Source: Azolla caroliniana
Taxonomy: Eukaryota; Polypodiophyta
Direction: 5' to 3'
Assembly: GCA_043228905.1 (NCBI GenBank)
Contig: JBHGNT010000010.1
Coordinates: 12,276,001 to 12,340,000, forward strand
DNA length: 64,000 nt
The notes beneath the pieces were generated by a model. It was not told the DNA's origin. It did no database searches and saw only the letters and a list, made by a program, of their open reading frames with translations. Positions 1 to 12,638 of the stretch are shown here, piece by piece (within the stretch, counting starts at the first letter, position 1; the number at the start of each line of letters is the position of its first letter). Position numbers and translations under genes: made by a program.

Positions 1-230
1 GACGTTTTGCTTTTCTAGACTAAGAGATGGGTCGGATGCTGGGTAAATTAAGATTTTGATGGACAAGACCATTGTTTTTTTATTGATGCAATGTAAGGGA
101 CCACCAAGGGACGTATCAACTCGGTACATTGGCAAGAGAAATATTATCAAAGTGGGTAAATGGGTTTCGATTGAAACCAAACAAGTGACTGATGCCGAAA
201 AATCCCTTTTTGACAACGAAGCTGAATGAC
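1..230 (+). pseudogene. Decayed Gypsy integrase C-terminus (Gypsy-0)
   Basis: Translating the plus strand with frame changes gives a degraded match to the integrase C-terminal tail of Gypsy-I and Gypsy-II in this window. The first 60 bases resemble the segment following KPVLVFQTRMG, and about 136-212 encodes GKWVNGFRLKP then MPKNPF, matching the same block near 18570-18620 (minus). Stops occur throughout. It is the 3' end of pol of an old plus-strand element whose start lies left of the window. ORF3 of the same element follows downstream, in the same order as in Gypsy-I. The match rests on short but specific motifs. Confidence 0.7.
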
Positions 231-618
231 CAAATTGACAGTCTACGAGTCGACCAAACCCACTCAGTATCAACCTCGGTTGATCAACTTCCTCTAACAT
301 GAGAGGTCATAACTGTGAAATTAATGTACTATAAGGAAAAAAGGTACTTTCTTGACACATTTTTTAAAGCATTTATTTATAGTCGGCACACCACATCATG
401 AAAAGTATATTCTAAGTACAGATTGTGGACATGTGGTCATTAAAGTAATCGTAGAAAAATATATTCTAATTTAGGCTATTACATCTCGGAAAATGGCGCG
501 ACCACATAAAGATGGGACTCGCACAAAACGCTACATTTCTTAAGAACACGAAGCAACAGGAGCCCATTGCAACGTAGACAACAATCATCTAAGGCCGCAG
601 ACGAGCCCAAGTTCAACC

Positions 619-1300
619 ATGCCAATTGGAATTTCGGATCATCTTAGGACATGGCTCCAAAATCACGGCTTGGGAGGTTTTCTCAAAGTAGCCGAAGCTC
701 TACCCCACCATCAAGCTATGGAGGTAGCAAAGAAAGTCAACATCGACAAACTCACAAATAAACAAATATGACAAATCTTGAAAGAAAAGAATGAGGGGGG
801 GAATTAAATGGAGGCGACTGAAAAGGACATATTCAAGTCCTATTTCGGGGAGTACTCAACTTTAGCAAAGGCATATCGAACTTAGGGAGGTCTAGATGTC
901 TTTTTCCGTGAAGTTGCGAAAGTCTTACTAGAAGTAGTCTATCTAAACCCTAAAACGTATTGTATGCCAAAGAATAAGGCAGGTTTCATTATCGCAACAT
1001 ATGAAGGGGAGACAATTGAATGAGGCTTCATTACAAGAGCCACACTTCAAGCACACCTACTAGCTATCAATGGTGGGAAAGTCGTGATTCCGATCATTGC
1101 ACAATGGCTTACCCTATTAGACCCAATGACATTAACCATAAAGGGACGTAAGACCCCAAAGAAGGACAAGGGGTAGCCATCTCAGTCATTGCCAAAGCAA
1201 TCGGCATGATGTTAGTTATTGATAGGACCACACATGGAGTGACAAGAAGGTCTAACCACAACAACAAAAAGCCAGCCGACAGAGAGGGTAGAGTTGAAAC
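619..1300 (+). pseudogene. Decayed Gypsy ORF3, N-terminal domain (Gypsy-0)
   Basis: An ATG near 619 starts a broken frame whose translation parallels the N-terminal domain of Gypsy-I ORF3. It contains WLQNHGLGGFLKVAEALP, then SYFGEYSTLAKAYRT, FFREVAKVLLE, and IIATYEG followed by a block ending in IAQWLTLL. Several in-frame stops interrupt it. A basic linker (KGRKTPKKDKG) follows, as in the other copies. The coiled-coil part is missing because LINE sequence begins near 1300. The function is unknown. This old copy shows that the ORF3 N-domain predates the young elements here. Confidence 0.75.
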
Positions 1301-3170
1301 TCGATTGTGGTTGAGTACGCTTCTCATTATTTTCTTGGTAGAAACACACCAAAGCCCAAGTAGAGGACTCCCACGAATCGAAGGATTTCATTGGGAGTCC
1401 GTATTTAGACAAACCTCATGTCGACACACTACCAAAGGATCTGGAGGTGTTGCTATATTGTTTCGGAGAGAGCTACATAATAGGATAGAAATACTAAGGA
1501 CAGACCCAGAAACTCGTTTTATGTGGGTGAAAGTCTTCACTAGCAAGGATTAGGCTGTATTTTTCGCCGTTTGTTATTTTCCCCTGAAAGGATCCTGTTA
1601 TAATATGGTTGGAGAGGCGAGACTAGTTGATGAAGGAGTGCCACATGGCCCTTCTCCATACAAATCTTTATCAGATGACATAATCTGATATTTTTCCCAA
1701 GGAGAAGTCTTCCTTGTAGGAGATTTCAATGCAAGGACCCAATCCCGACAATGCACAATATTTCAGATGGATAGAAACCTAGAAATGGTAAATGTTGATC
1801 CTTTAGACATAGGCACCACACATAGATCAAAAGATCAAGGTGCGGACGCCACAAGCTTTGGCCATCATCTGCTCGAACTTGGTAGTCGACATCAGATGAT
1901 CATATATAATGGTTTGGCCAAGTGGCCATGCTTGGAAGAGCTCACATGTTTCCCACACGGAGGAGAGGAAAGCACAATTGATTATCTAGTAGGACACCTT
2001 GAAGTTATCCACATGATTAACTCCTTCCGGGTGGCCCCATGTCTTATTGGCGCGGACCATAGATTTTTATACTTTGAGCTCAAATGCAATATCTCCAATG
2101 TCACCAACTCTAGTCAACCAAGCCATCATACCACAATACATTTCACACATGAGCTCTCTGACATATACTCCCGACATGTTGAGGCCCATCTCTCCTCTCT
2201 TGATTCCTCCTTGCCTTTAGAAAGCCTTACTACGGAACTCACACACATCCTTCACTCCGCAACAATTAACAGTTCCCATATACAAAGCACTCCAATCAAG
2301 GTAGACTAGGGTCTATGCCACAAAAATAGATGGTATGATGAGGATTGTAGGGACTTACATAGACAACTTAAAGTATCTCAACTCAGTCACTACTATTACC
2401 TCAATACAAGACCACAAAGAAATGTGCAAGATGACACGTCGTAAGAGGCGCGCGTGGGAAGCATCCAAATATTGGGAAATCTACGATATGCTCAAATAGT
2501 AGCAATTGCGCCACTGCATGGAAGAGACTACTGGAATGAAGACCACAACACTTGGTGCAAACCAACCACCCATTCCAATGCCTTCTATACCCCGACCTAT
2601 CATGGCAACACTTTTCACGACCTCTAGGGTCATGAAGATCATAAAGACATTACAACATAATGAACCACGCAGGATTGTGTCAAGCAGAACACGTCATATA
2701 TGTGCAAGAGTGCTTAGATCCCTTTCTAACTCTAATCTTCAATCATGCCCTCGCCGAGGGTTTTCCACCACAGTGGTCCCATACATAAAGGAGGGGACCC
2801 CATGGACCCAAATACATATAGGACCATTATGATAGGTCATTTCTTGCTAATTTATATGGTGAAGTAATGGAAGCAAAGCTTAGTGATTATATGGAGAACT
2901 TCAATCTTCGAACACCTGAACAAGCTGGTTTTAGATGAGCCTTCTCTACTACTGATCATATCGTCACACTTAGATGCTTAATTGACCAAACAAAGGCTCA
3001 TAAGAAGAAATTATATTGTTGGTTTGTGGACTTCCGCAAAGCCTTTGACACAATCCCTAGAGAGTGGTTGTTTGATAGGCTTAAAAGCTTGAAGATACTA
3101 GATGACATGATTTGAGCTATCTAAGCACTATATGAACAAGTCACTGGGTTGGTTGTACTTTGCATTTCTG
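1300..3170 (+). pseudogene. LINE (non-LTR) ORF2 fragment: endonuclease plus reverse transcriptase start
   Basis: Broken frames on the plus strand encode an apurinic-type endonuclease followed by part of a reverse transcriptase. Endonuclease motifs visible are VETH near 1340, GGVAILFR near 1445, GDFNAR near 1719, STIDYLVGH near 1971 and ADHRFLYFEL near 2055. RT motifs include FVDFRKAFDTIPREWL near 3020-3070, typical of LINE RT. Frameshifts and stops are frequent, so it is dead. No poly(A) tail or target duplication was found. The clade is not determined. It appears to have landed in the Gypsy-0 remnant. Confidence 0.75.
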
Positions 3171-3184
3171 CTTCATCAAGAGAG

Positions 3185-3690
3185 AGGTCGAGTGGTGTAG
3201 GTGTGTCCACATTCATCGTCTCCCCTTGTTCCTGAAAAATTACATTAGTTACATGTTGGTGGTGCATACTAAAAGGGTTATGGTTAACACTTTGTAATTT
3301 ATTCTTCCTATGTTGTTTTCGCTCTAAGATATACCTACCTAGTCTCTTTATATCTAGGGTATCTAATAGTCTGGAGAGGGTGGGTGAGGGTCCTAGTATG
3401 TCTTGGTATTTCGCCCTTATCTCGGTATAAGTTGGACACTTGCATGTAAAGTGATACTCATCCTCTATCTCTATGTGACATAACCTACATAGCCTTTCCT
3501 CTCTAGGAACTCTATTAGCACGACCATTCTCAATCTCAAGAAGTTGGTGAGATAATTAATATCCAAAGTTGTCCAATCGCCACCCTTAGTGCATTTGATA
3601 AGAATGTATGTTGTGGATATTTTGGTGGTGTAGTAATAAAACCTAACTTAGAGAAGTGCAAGAAGTGTTCCTTAGATAGATGTAGTACAA
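3185..3690 (-). pseudogene. LINE ORF2 C-terminal fragment, opposite orientation
   Basis: The minus strand encodes the C-terminal zinc-knuckle region typical of LINE ORF2. It reads ENGRANRVPREERLCRLC then EDEYHFTCKCPTY, giving a C-x2-C ... H-x3-C pattern, followed by a helical tail. The segment to its right (to about 3690) includes FLSNALRVAIGQL in another frame. It lies head-on to the plus-strand LINE that ends near 3170, so this is either a rearranged single element or two insertions. Frameshifts show it is not functional. Confidence 0.65.
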
Positions 3691-3728
3691 CAATCTGTTT
3701 AGATAGTAGGGAGTGGCCCTCGTGGGGG

Positions 3729-3752
3729 GAGAGAGAGAGAGAGAGAGAGAGA
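3729..3752. repeat. GA microsatellite
   Basis: About twelve GA dinucleotides in a row, followed by an imperfect GAAA-type stretch. Confidence 0.9.
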
Positions 3753-4009
3753 AAGAAAGAAAAGAAAGATATATTAACGTCTTCTAAGGCCAAAATTGGC
3801 CCATGAGACAAATGGTGTACAACAAAAATGGGATATTTACCCATTCATCGAAAGTAAAAATAAAAATAAGATAAAATAGAGTTTAAGCTAAATAGTTCTA
3901 AGAAAACAACAAACATGTTCTATATAAAAAACATGTTCTACAATGAGAATGATTCTATACTAGGCCTAATTTCATTTCCATCCAAGTCTCTCTCTCTCTC
4001 TCTCGAGAG

Positions 4010-4125
4010 GATATATATATATATGTTATCATGTATATGTATGTATGTATGTATGTATGTGTACATACATATGTATACGTATATATATATGTATATGTAT
4101 ATGTATGTATATGTATGTATCTGGA
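4010..4125. repeat. Compound TA / TATG microsatellite
   Basis: A run of alternating TA and TATG units with short interruptions. It creates spurious tyrosine- and histidine-rich ORFs on both strands. Confidence 0.9.
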
Positions 4126-4957
4126 AAGACAGCGACGCATCGATGCAGACCCCTAAGAAGCAAAATCAGAGGCAGACGCAGACCGCAGAGAGGCAGAAGA
4201 GTCTGATCGAAGCTCCAATCTTTCGTGGCCCTGGGGGAGGGTTCCTTTTCCCACAGGTAGTCCTCGTAAACCAGATTTGCTCTTCCTTCCTCCCTTTCTT
4301 TTCGAATCTCTTTGCCCAACCTGTTTGTTTCTGTAACCTCTCAGGGAATTTATGGACATGGATATTTGAGAAAAATGATATGAAGGAGGACGACGAGATA
4401 TGTGTGGACCATTGACTTTCCTCTCTCTTTCTGCAACAATACATGGTAATTGAATCTTTCCAAGTCTCTCTTTATGTTCATGTAACTTTGATATTTGTGT
4501 TTTTATTATGGTTGAGAGATGCAGAGGTGTGGAGGCATGTTTGGATTTTTAGGAAAAGTTCCTATCCCGCTGGAAATTGCCAGAATTTCTTTAATGCTTA
4601 GAGGGGAAAAGCTCACTAATAAATACCCATGTTTTCTGCTATTTTCTCTGAATTCTCCTGCTCAAGTCTGGAATGAGAGAGGAAATAGGGGAAGAATCTA
4701 CCGTAAAGGTTTGGTGCGACACATACAATTGGTGAAATGAAGAGTTGATGGGGGAAATTTGATTCCCCCTAAGTATCTGTTATTTCCCTGATCGCCCCCT
4801 GCTCAGCCTGGGAATGAAAGAGATAAAAGGGGATGAATTGATTGTAGAATGGCTCTGTCAGCACACGTAATTGCTCCAGAGGCATTTCAAAGAGGGCAAA
4901 TTCATGCAAACAAAATAACAAAAACTTAGAGGCATTTGCGGAAAATCTGTATTTTGG

Positions 4958-4960
<3 letters not shown>

Positions 4961-5008
<48 letters not shown>
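4961..5008. repeat. CT microsatellite
   Basis: About 24 uninterrupted CT dinucleotides ending in a T-rich stretch. Confidence 0.95.
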
Positions 5009-5010
<2 letters not shown>

Positions 5011-5750
5011 TGATTATAAGGTTGGGATTTCCACGACCAGTTGGTAGACCTATTTGTGGCCACAAATTCTAACTTCTGGTGTTCCAATTATTAGTACTAT
5101 TACATAACCTGAAAAATAAAACTCATGTTTCAATAGAGAGATTCTTATTGCTGCTAAGACTTGTAATGGAAAAAAGATGTAACTTGAAAGTATGTTATGA
5201 ACTGCATTTTCTTATGGAAATAGATTTGCATTTCATGGGATTTGGAGTTTTAGTCTCATCAACAATGGGTTCCAACTACACACATGGAGAATGCAGGTAA
5301 AGAGTAATTTAAGTAAAATTGAAGAAAAAGCATCGTTTGATATAAGAAGGAAACAAGGACAAAAATAGCTCCTTTTGATAATCCAGTCACGATAAATACC
5401 ACAACCACCTATGGAAAATTTTCTAGTAATGGAAAAGTATGCCCTTATTCAACTCTTGAGAAACATGTTCAATACGTTGAAACGTGTTTCAATGTGTCTT
5501 GATGGCCTTAGAATCTAAATGCAGCTAAATCATTTTGTTTGTTTGCGTGGGCCCAACACCAGATGCTCGGTTTCATCCATTCATGTTGGTGCATGTCACA
5601 TGAATGTGGGTACCTTATTGTCTCTAAGCCAGAATTTGGGATCTTGCTGGATTTCAATGAGTTTATAACGTTTTCTAATCTAAAATGTGTCAGATGTATA
5701 CTCTACATGGGATAAAATGTCTAGATGATCGCACTGGCAAGCATTAGGAA

Positions 5751-8700
5751 ATGCCACCCAAAAGTTCGAAACGCGAAGGTGATGGCGATGTCCAAGGCCT
5801 CCTTCTTGAAAAGGATTTGGAAATCGAGACACTCTTAGATAAGATTTTCAGGCTTGAAAAGAGGTCTGAATCACTTGAAACTACCATGGAAAAGCAGCAA
5901 ATTGCCACGAAAGAAATGGAGGAAAAGCTTCAAGATGTCATAACTTGTTTGACTGGGTATTTAAATTACATTTTCTTTTGTAAACGTTCAAAGTCTTTGA
6001 CTGAAGTTTATTCTTTTGCTGGCTATCGTTACAATGTCAATGTATTCTTCTTTTCAGTGAGTTAAAAGTCAAACAAGAGAAGGTTTATGAGCTAGAAAAT
6101 GAGTTGAAGAATTTGATAGCTGATAGCACAAAAACGATTGAAGATCTTACGAAAGAGATGTATGAACTACAGAACACTCACAAATTTACAGTCGATGATT
6201 TGCATCTTCAATTGGCAAATGCACAAGTACAGTTACGAGACATTGATGAGTTTACGGCGAAGAAGATTGCCATAGAACAAGAAATTGCAAAGTACAATGT
6301 TCAATAATAAATATTGCTGATTAAGAATGTTTAATTTCCATAAGTTTATACGTCGTCTCTCTAAATGTGGTACAAGAGTTGGGAAGAAAGAGAGGGTAAG
6401 AAGAGAATGAATATTTTTATAGAAGCTTCTTTGGACCAATTCCCATGGATATGCATGGTTCATTCACAAATAGCCTTTCATAAATATATCTTTCATAAAC
6501 CAAGGAATCAATCAACATTGCTGTATTCTTAGTCTTTAAGGTTCATATTTGTGCTTAACTTATAAATTTTGTTTTATTTCCATCATCCTAGTGCGTCTGT
6601 GGAACCCCCATTGGATATGTATGGGGTTCCACAGAGAGGGTAAGAAGAGAATGAATATCTTTATAGAAGCTTCTTTGGGCCAATTCCCATGGATATGTAT
6701 GGTTCATTCACAAATAGCCATTCATAAATATATCTTTCATAAACCAAGGAATCAATCAACATTGCTGTATTCTTTGTCTTTAAGCTTCATATTTGAGCTT
6801 AACTTATAAATTTTGTTTTATTTCCATCATCCTAGTGCGTCTGTGGAACCCCATCGCATGAGGTCCTGAAAGCAGAACAGCTTATGTAAAAATAATAACG
6901 ATAACATCTAGGGGACATACACATGACATGGCATCAATGACCATTGTTAATTCAAACTGTAACGAAGTAATGGTGGATCAGGCTCTTCTTATTACAATAA
7001 ATATTTGCAATATAAAATGCAGTTTGAAAGTGCAGTTTGAGAAGGAGAGAAAAGAACATGAAGAGGCTATAAGTGATACAGAGAGATCAGCATTGCAAGA
7101 CAAAGAGAGGCTTAAAAAGGAAATAACGTCTCGTATAGAGGATACAAGGATGCTTATGTTACAACAGATGGATGAACAGCTGAATGCTGTAAGAACTGGT
7201 TTTCTTATACAGATTTTGATTTGTGAATACCTTGTATTTCAGAAAATGTGTATAATTTTTCGGTTTACACATTTGTAAATGTAACAGAAAACAAAGAAAA
7301 CAATCATTGAAAACGAACAACTTGGAAAAGAGTTAAGCTATCACATAAGGCAGACACAATTACTTCTACAAAAGAATGAGAAACTAATCCAAGAAAATAT
7401 AGACCTTCACCGGCAAGTGCTCCTAGCAAAAGAGGTTTCTTATAATCGTACATCTCTTCAACATCTTATGAAATTGCTTTTCTCCTTTTCCTCCCTGTTT
7501 AACATTTATTTCAAATTAGCTGGTTTAGAGGCGAGAATAAATTTATGATTCTTTTGATAACCCAAAATCATATGGGTGCTATATGTATAACCTCATTAAT
7601 GCCATAAACAAAGGAGTATGGCAACCTCATTCCTCTCTCCTTCTTCAGTGTTCTCATGAAAGCAAGAACTAGAGATTTCTCTATGAATTTTGGTAACGTC
7701 CTTGCTACTCACCATCATAAATAATTTTTTTATTACAGGTTGAAAATGAATTGGCAAGGAAGAACCATATGAACCAAAGGACAATCCGAATATTGCTTTA
7801 TAAGCTGCGAGGTTATTCCAACCAAAGACTATAATTTCTACAAAGAACAAATGAGCATTGGTTATGTACACACATACACACACACATATCTATATATTTA
7901 TATATGTATATATTGTGATTTAAAAACAAAAGATAAATATGATAATAGAATCAAATATTTTTTAAATGCCATTAGAAACATGTGTAGAATACAAGTTTCT
8001 AGTAATGATACAACTCTTTGCATATCTAATGTGAGCATTTTCATATTATTCAAAAGGAACGAAACCAGTTCATGAGCAAGAATCTACTCCATTCACACAT
8101 GAACATGAACTAGAACAATACTACCACCACATCGAAGACCAGGTAATTGTGTCTAACCAGAAATTCACGATGTTATTTTTAGAATATGGTTGTTTGGTTT
8201 TTGTTTGAGTGAAATTCTTGAACAAATATTTGACACCAGGTTAAAAGCTATATCGATGAACAGAAAAGGGCCCTTGACTCCATAAGCAGTGGAGAGGCAG
8301 CCATGAAATTCCTCTATGCTTGTTTAGAAGACATTGAGCTTGAGAAATTTGATTCATCAGAGGAAGAAAATGTTTCTCATCATGAAGTTGACAAAATGAT
8401 ATTGAGTTCGGATGGAACAATAATGGTTCCAAATTCGCTTGATCAATTAACATGTCCTCAAAGGAAGAAACTGTTGATGTTAGTATAACATAGGTTAAAA
8501 CATCGATGTAGAAATAAAGAAATAGTTAATGTCATTTTGGCAGTGAATTTCCCCAGAAAAATATTTTCATTTTGATATATAATGAGATGTTCTTCTGTGT
8601 ATTTCTTCTTCTTGATAGACATCTCCTTAGAACTGCGGTGTCTCTTCGAGCAATCGAACAAGACATGGCGATCAACGTAATGCAAACACAAAAACCAACA

Positions 8701-9192
8701 CCAATGGTGAAAGGTAATTGATTGAATGAAAACTCTACTTAAATACAAAGAATTCAGCAGGATTTTCCACTGTATATGCATATGCATTTTTTGTATGAAT
8801 TAGATCTACTCAATCCAAGCAAAACGGAAGCTGTGTCAGTTGAGGATATTCTCAGCTTTCCGATGAACGATGAAAAACCGACTTTCTTGTGCAATGTTGG
8901 AAGGACAAGTAGCCGAGTTTCAGTTGGCACTCAAACGAAATCGATGGTATGTGTGCATTTTGAGGATTAACATAGAAATTGCTTCACAAAAAGAAATGAT
9001 TTCTTCATTTTCTCTCCTTAATTAATAGAGGGGTTGTTGGGCTTTGAATCCTCAAACTATTGCTTCCTACAAGAACCCGAACGAGTATGCTGAAGATAAT
9101 AATTATCTTTACTTTTCCATTGCCAGAAATTGGAGGAAAGATTAGCACTTGATATAGAAGACCGGTTGCGGACTCACAGTTCAATGGGCTGA
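5751..9192 (+). CDS. CFAP157: CFAP157-like cilia/flagella-associated coiled-coil protein (ten exons)
   Basis: Predicted exons are 5751-5956, 6058-6298, 7036-7188, 7288-7434, 7739-7811, 8057-8142, 8240-8478, 8619-8713, 8804-8946 and 9127-9192. All nine introns are GT-AG and phases are consistent; the product is 482 aa, near the length of animal CFAP157 (about 520). The protein is almost wholly coiled coil. It has the family core: a DEF motif closing exon 2, then SALQDKERLKKEI (exon 3), KTKKTIIENEQL and LIQEN (exon 4), and ENELARKNHMNQRTIRILL (exon 5). A C-terminal LDQLTCPQRKKLL precedes the tail. CFAP157 acts at basal bodies and axonemes in sperm flagella of animals; here a role in motile sperm is inferred. 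The intron 2 donor (AAT|GTTCAA) is weak. Upstream exons cannot be excluded. BBOF1-type coiled-coil proteins are the main alternative. Confidence 0.8.
6391..6853. repeat. Tandem duplication of about 219 bp within intron 2
   Basis: Copies at 6391-6609 and 6635-6853 (offset 244 bp) are nearly identical over about 219 bp, with a 25-bp spacer. Both end with GTGCGTCTGTGGAACCCC. They lie in intron 2 of the CFAP157-like gene. No coding function is evident. Confidence 0.9.
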
Positions 9193-12174
9193 AGTAGTAC
9201 TATGTTATAAAAGAGTCTGAAATTGTTGATGATAACTTGTTTTAAATGCTCCACAAAAGCCAATTAATGAATAAGAATGAGAGAAAAAAATTACAAGATT
9301 GAGAATTGAAAGGAGTGTATGAGGAAGAATAAACCTTGAACATCAAACATTTCGTGTCACATCTCTAGTAGTTCTAGACAACAAATTCACATTTTCTTCT
9401 TGGATATACTCACAATGGATAACATTGAAAAGGATTCCCAGAGAAAAATTGAAATGCAAGTATTTCTGTTCCCCCCCAAAACATTCTTTGATGTACAGGA
9501 AGATTCCTTCTAGGTGTAAAAGTTAAATTATTAGATTGTATGGCAGCATGGAGCAAATTTGCCAACCTGATGCAGTGGTGTGAGTGAACTGGTTTTTATC
9601 TGAATCAAATGATGATGGATTGTTGTGTACTCTTTAGTGGGAACATGAGTTCTGTGACCATTATGATAATGGATTGAGCTGAATTGTAGAAAAATGCCAA
9701 GAAGGATAACTATGGACCTTTGTGTTTGGGCATTTATCATATAAATTATGGAAGTAGGTTGCCGCAGGAACCTTATTTTTCAACACTGAATTGTTGGTGA
9801 AGGTAGGGTAACTGAAATGTGAGTCGTGACAGTCTACTGAACAATTGTTCACTGAAGTCATGGGGTTTGAAGACAAATATTAAAAGAAAGGCTAAACATT
9901 GTTGAGGACATCAATGATGATGTATTCTCCTAAGAAAAAGATCACGAGTTGGATTGTGTGAAGCTCTTACACCATATTTTATTACACTTTGTGAAGGTGG
10001 CTAATTACAATTCATTTTATAGCTTTGCATTCCCATCTTGCAAATTAGTAATGTCTTACCATTGTTCAACTTTGAACAAAAAAAAAATCATATTCTTGTG
10101 CGTTTAATTTTGCATTGCTGAGTTTAGCCACATTTCTGAACTTTTTAAGTTTACATTTGTGGCATCTTTTGTTAAAAAACCTTGTGTTCTTTCCAGCCTT
10201 TGTGTTATCCCATCTATCAGACAATGCAAATAATCCATATTTGCCAATCCATCACACTCTATACTTTGATAAGCATGTACACCTTTATCCCCTTCCACCA
10301 TCCACTCATTGTTGAGGTTATTCATCTTGATTTCGTTGAATCATCATTCTTGATTTTATTGGATTATCTAGATTGGTTGAATAATCATTTGCTTGCTTAA
10401 GTTTCGTTGAATCATTGTTTACATAAAATAATTCATCCCCTTGAAAAAAGCGTACATGGTTTGTGCCCACATTCTTCTTTGTCTGTTTCTGGAGTGCTTG
10501 ATGGGGTTGGTGAAATTAGAACCATCAAATACTTGGAATTGATAATTCCCATTGGCTCCACATCTATTGTGATCATGGTTTCGGTGTGCTTATACATTCC
10601 AAAATTTCTATCTTGAACTTACAAAGAATGTAGTTGATGTTGAAAATCCCCTTGAGGGTTGTGACTCTCGGAATTCCAGTTCTAATACCAGTAGAATCAA
10701 TATTTCTTGAATATGTAGCTGTATAAACCTGGCGTTAATTGATGCTGGATCTCCTCGTGGAACTCTTGTTGAAGAGAAAAGTGTAAAACCTTGTAGCTAT
10801 AACACCATGCTAACTACTATGTGGAAACATAAGAAGGCATAGAGAAGACAAAGACATTTGTATAATAAGCAAAGTGTTCTGGTCTTATGTTCTCCCAAGT
10901 AAATAGACACATGTATAGCTACATGGTTGAAAGTGAATAATTGACCTCAGCACAATCTCACTACGTAGATCAACACAAGCAACTACTTTGATAGTGCCTC
11001 TAGACTTTATCAAAATGGCGATAGTTGATACGCAGTTGCCATGGTATATCATATATTATCTCTAAAAAGACTCATCCTAGAATACCATATTGTGTCCATT
11101 CTTAATAATCCTCAAATTGAGGATCAGTCTCACCTTCTTTGGATTGACCAAGTCAAAACAAAGGAATAGAAAAAGGTTTGACATCATGTGCAAGATTGAG
11201 ATTTGGTTAATAATGCATGGAAGTATTGGCATAGGTGGTAGTTGTCTAGAAAAACATCTCAAAACTCTTGTAAGAGTACCAAACAAACATTGCTCCCTGG
11301 GAACTAGAATGTTTGAGAAAAATATGTACAAAAAGAATTGAAATAGATGGCCTATAGCATATTGAAATAAGTGCTATCAAAGTGAAAAAGAACTACGCTA
11401 AAGTTCATTTGATAAGTTCATGCAAAGGAAGCAAATCTAATGAGATTGACAAGATTGGGAAGTTACTTAGATGTTCAGTATAAATCTCAAGAATTCAAGA
11501 TTAGCCTAAGGTCAAGAGACATGGCCTTTGCTGTTAATGCTTTTGTTGGAGTCCGTGGCATTACTCTAAAATGTGGCCCTTATTTGTCTAGATGCACAAC
11601 GAAGACTAAATCGCTTAGAGTTGGTTCTTCATTGTTATATCTCTTATAAGGCTTCAAGGCATTGCAAAGTTCACCATGCAATTTTCCTACTAAGTGGAAC
11701 TTAAGAGTTCCATTTCATGTTTAAAATGTAGAAAATATGACTAGGGTGAAATTTATGACATAGGTAAGCATATATGTTAAATGGCTCATAACAAGAATAA
11801 CAATAGAGTTGCTAGAATGTATATCTCCAATTAGGAGGATCTCTTGATCATGTCATTGATATGAGCCATTGTGAAATGTTTACCTTTAAGTTGGCAAAAT
11901 TCAAGCAATCATTATGATAGAAAAAGATAGGCTTTGAACTTTGCTCAGGAAACAATATTCGAGAAATTATCTCATGTCGATACCCCACTAGACATATGAG
12001 ATAAGTTTCGAGAACAAGGTTATTGTGGTAACTCAAAGTTGTTTCGAAAATTACGGGCATGACATAAAATGCCTTTACATGATCTCTATTTCAAATGTTC
12101 ATGGCAGCTCCTCAAGGCCCAACCATGTTGTCTACCTAGAGGCATTGTTGGCACACAAAATTTCAAAAGTGAGT
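9193..12174. other. AT-rich intergenic DNA, no recognisable feature
   Basis: About 3 kb with only short random-looking ORFs on both strands. No transposon protein, tRNA or rRNA signature or clear repeat was recognised. It includes the 3' flank of the CFAP157-like gene. It could hold unrecognised ancient transposons or noncoding RNA, which cannot be judged by eye. Confidence 0.5.
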
Positions 12175-12638
12175 TGCGTTGAGCGGACAAGCTCAACCGG
12201 ATCCGGATCGACTGAGTAAGCTAGAGCCGGATTGGTACCTAGAACGAAGAACCGGATCGGTTTCCGGATTGGTACACGAAACCAAGAGCTTGATCGTAAT
12301 CCGGATCTGAATGTAACCGGTAGGCCGTTAGAGGCCTACGACCTAGCCTAGTACGTAGGCATATTTTTAGGAGTTAGTGTCGGTCGCTCGGTACAAGCAT
12401 TGAAGTACATGTCAATACTTCTGTCAATCCTTTTATGGACTTGTATAAAAGTGCTCACTGAGCACATTGTATGTACAAAGTGCTCATTATTTTTTAATTG
12501 AGTTTTACTGTTCTGCTCTCTCTGTCTCTCCCGCTCTCTTTATGTATTCTTGTAGCTTCCATTAAACCTGCAAATATCATCTGTTGATATCCGGTGAAGT
12601 CGGTTACGTCTATGAGCTTCCGCACGTAACTCTTTTCA
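12175..12638 (+). repeat. Copia-III LTR, plus orientation
   Basis: Starts with TG(CG)TTGAGCGGACAAGC and ends with ...TCTTTTCA directly before an initiator-Met primer-binding site. It matches the minus-strand LTR at 13697-14100 in inverted orientation and is related to the Copia-I LTR at 55183-55577. About 464 bp. A TATA-like TATAAAAG lies near 12434. Confidence 0.8.

Larger units (their letters stand above)
3700..5750. other. Gene-poor AT-rich DNA upstream of the CFAP157-like gene
   Basis: No coding region is convincing here. Short ORFs over 3915-4444 come largely from simple repeats and lack codon structure. Contents are a GA microsatellite near 3729-3752, a TA/TATG-rich block at about 4010-4125, a CT microsatellite at 4961-5008, and a weak diverged direct repeat between about 4635-4710 and 4780-4855. 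The last part should include the promoter and 5' UTR of the gene starting at 5751, but no core promoter element can be assigned by eye. Confidence 0.5.

Noticed and set aside
3915-4444. Short ORFs rich in Tyr, Met, His and Thr
   Set aside because: They translate the TA/TATG and CT microsatellites and have no conserved protein character.
4635-4855. Possible diverged direct repeat (about 75 bp units)
   Set aside because: Only patchy similarity around TCCTGCTCA and GGAATGA; too weak to call by eye.
9193-12174. Several 60-95 codon ORFs
   Set aside because: No motif, codon pattern or similarity to anything recognised; their frequency is what AT-rich random DNA would give.
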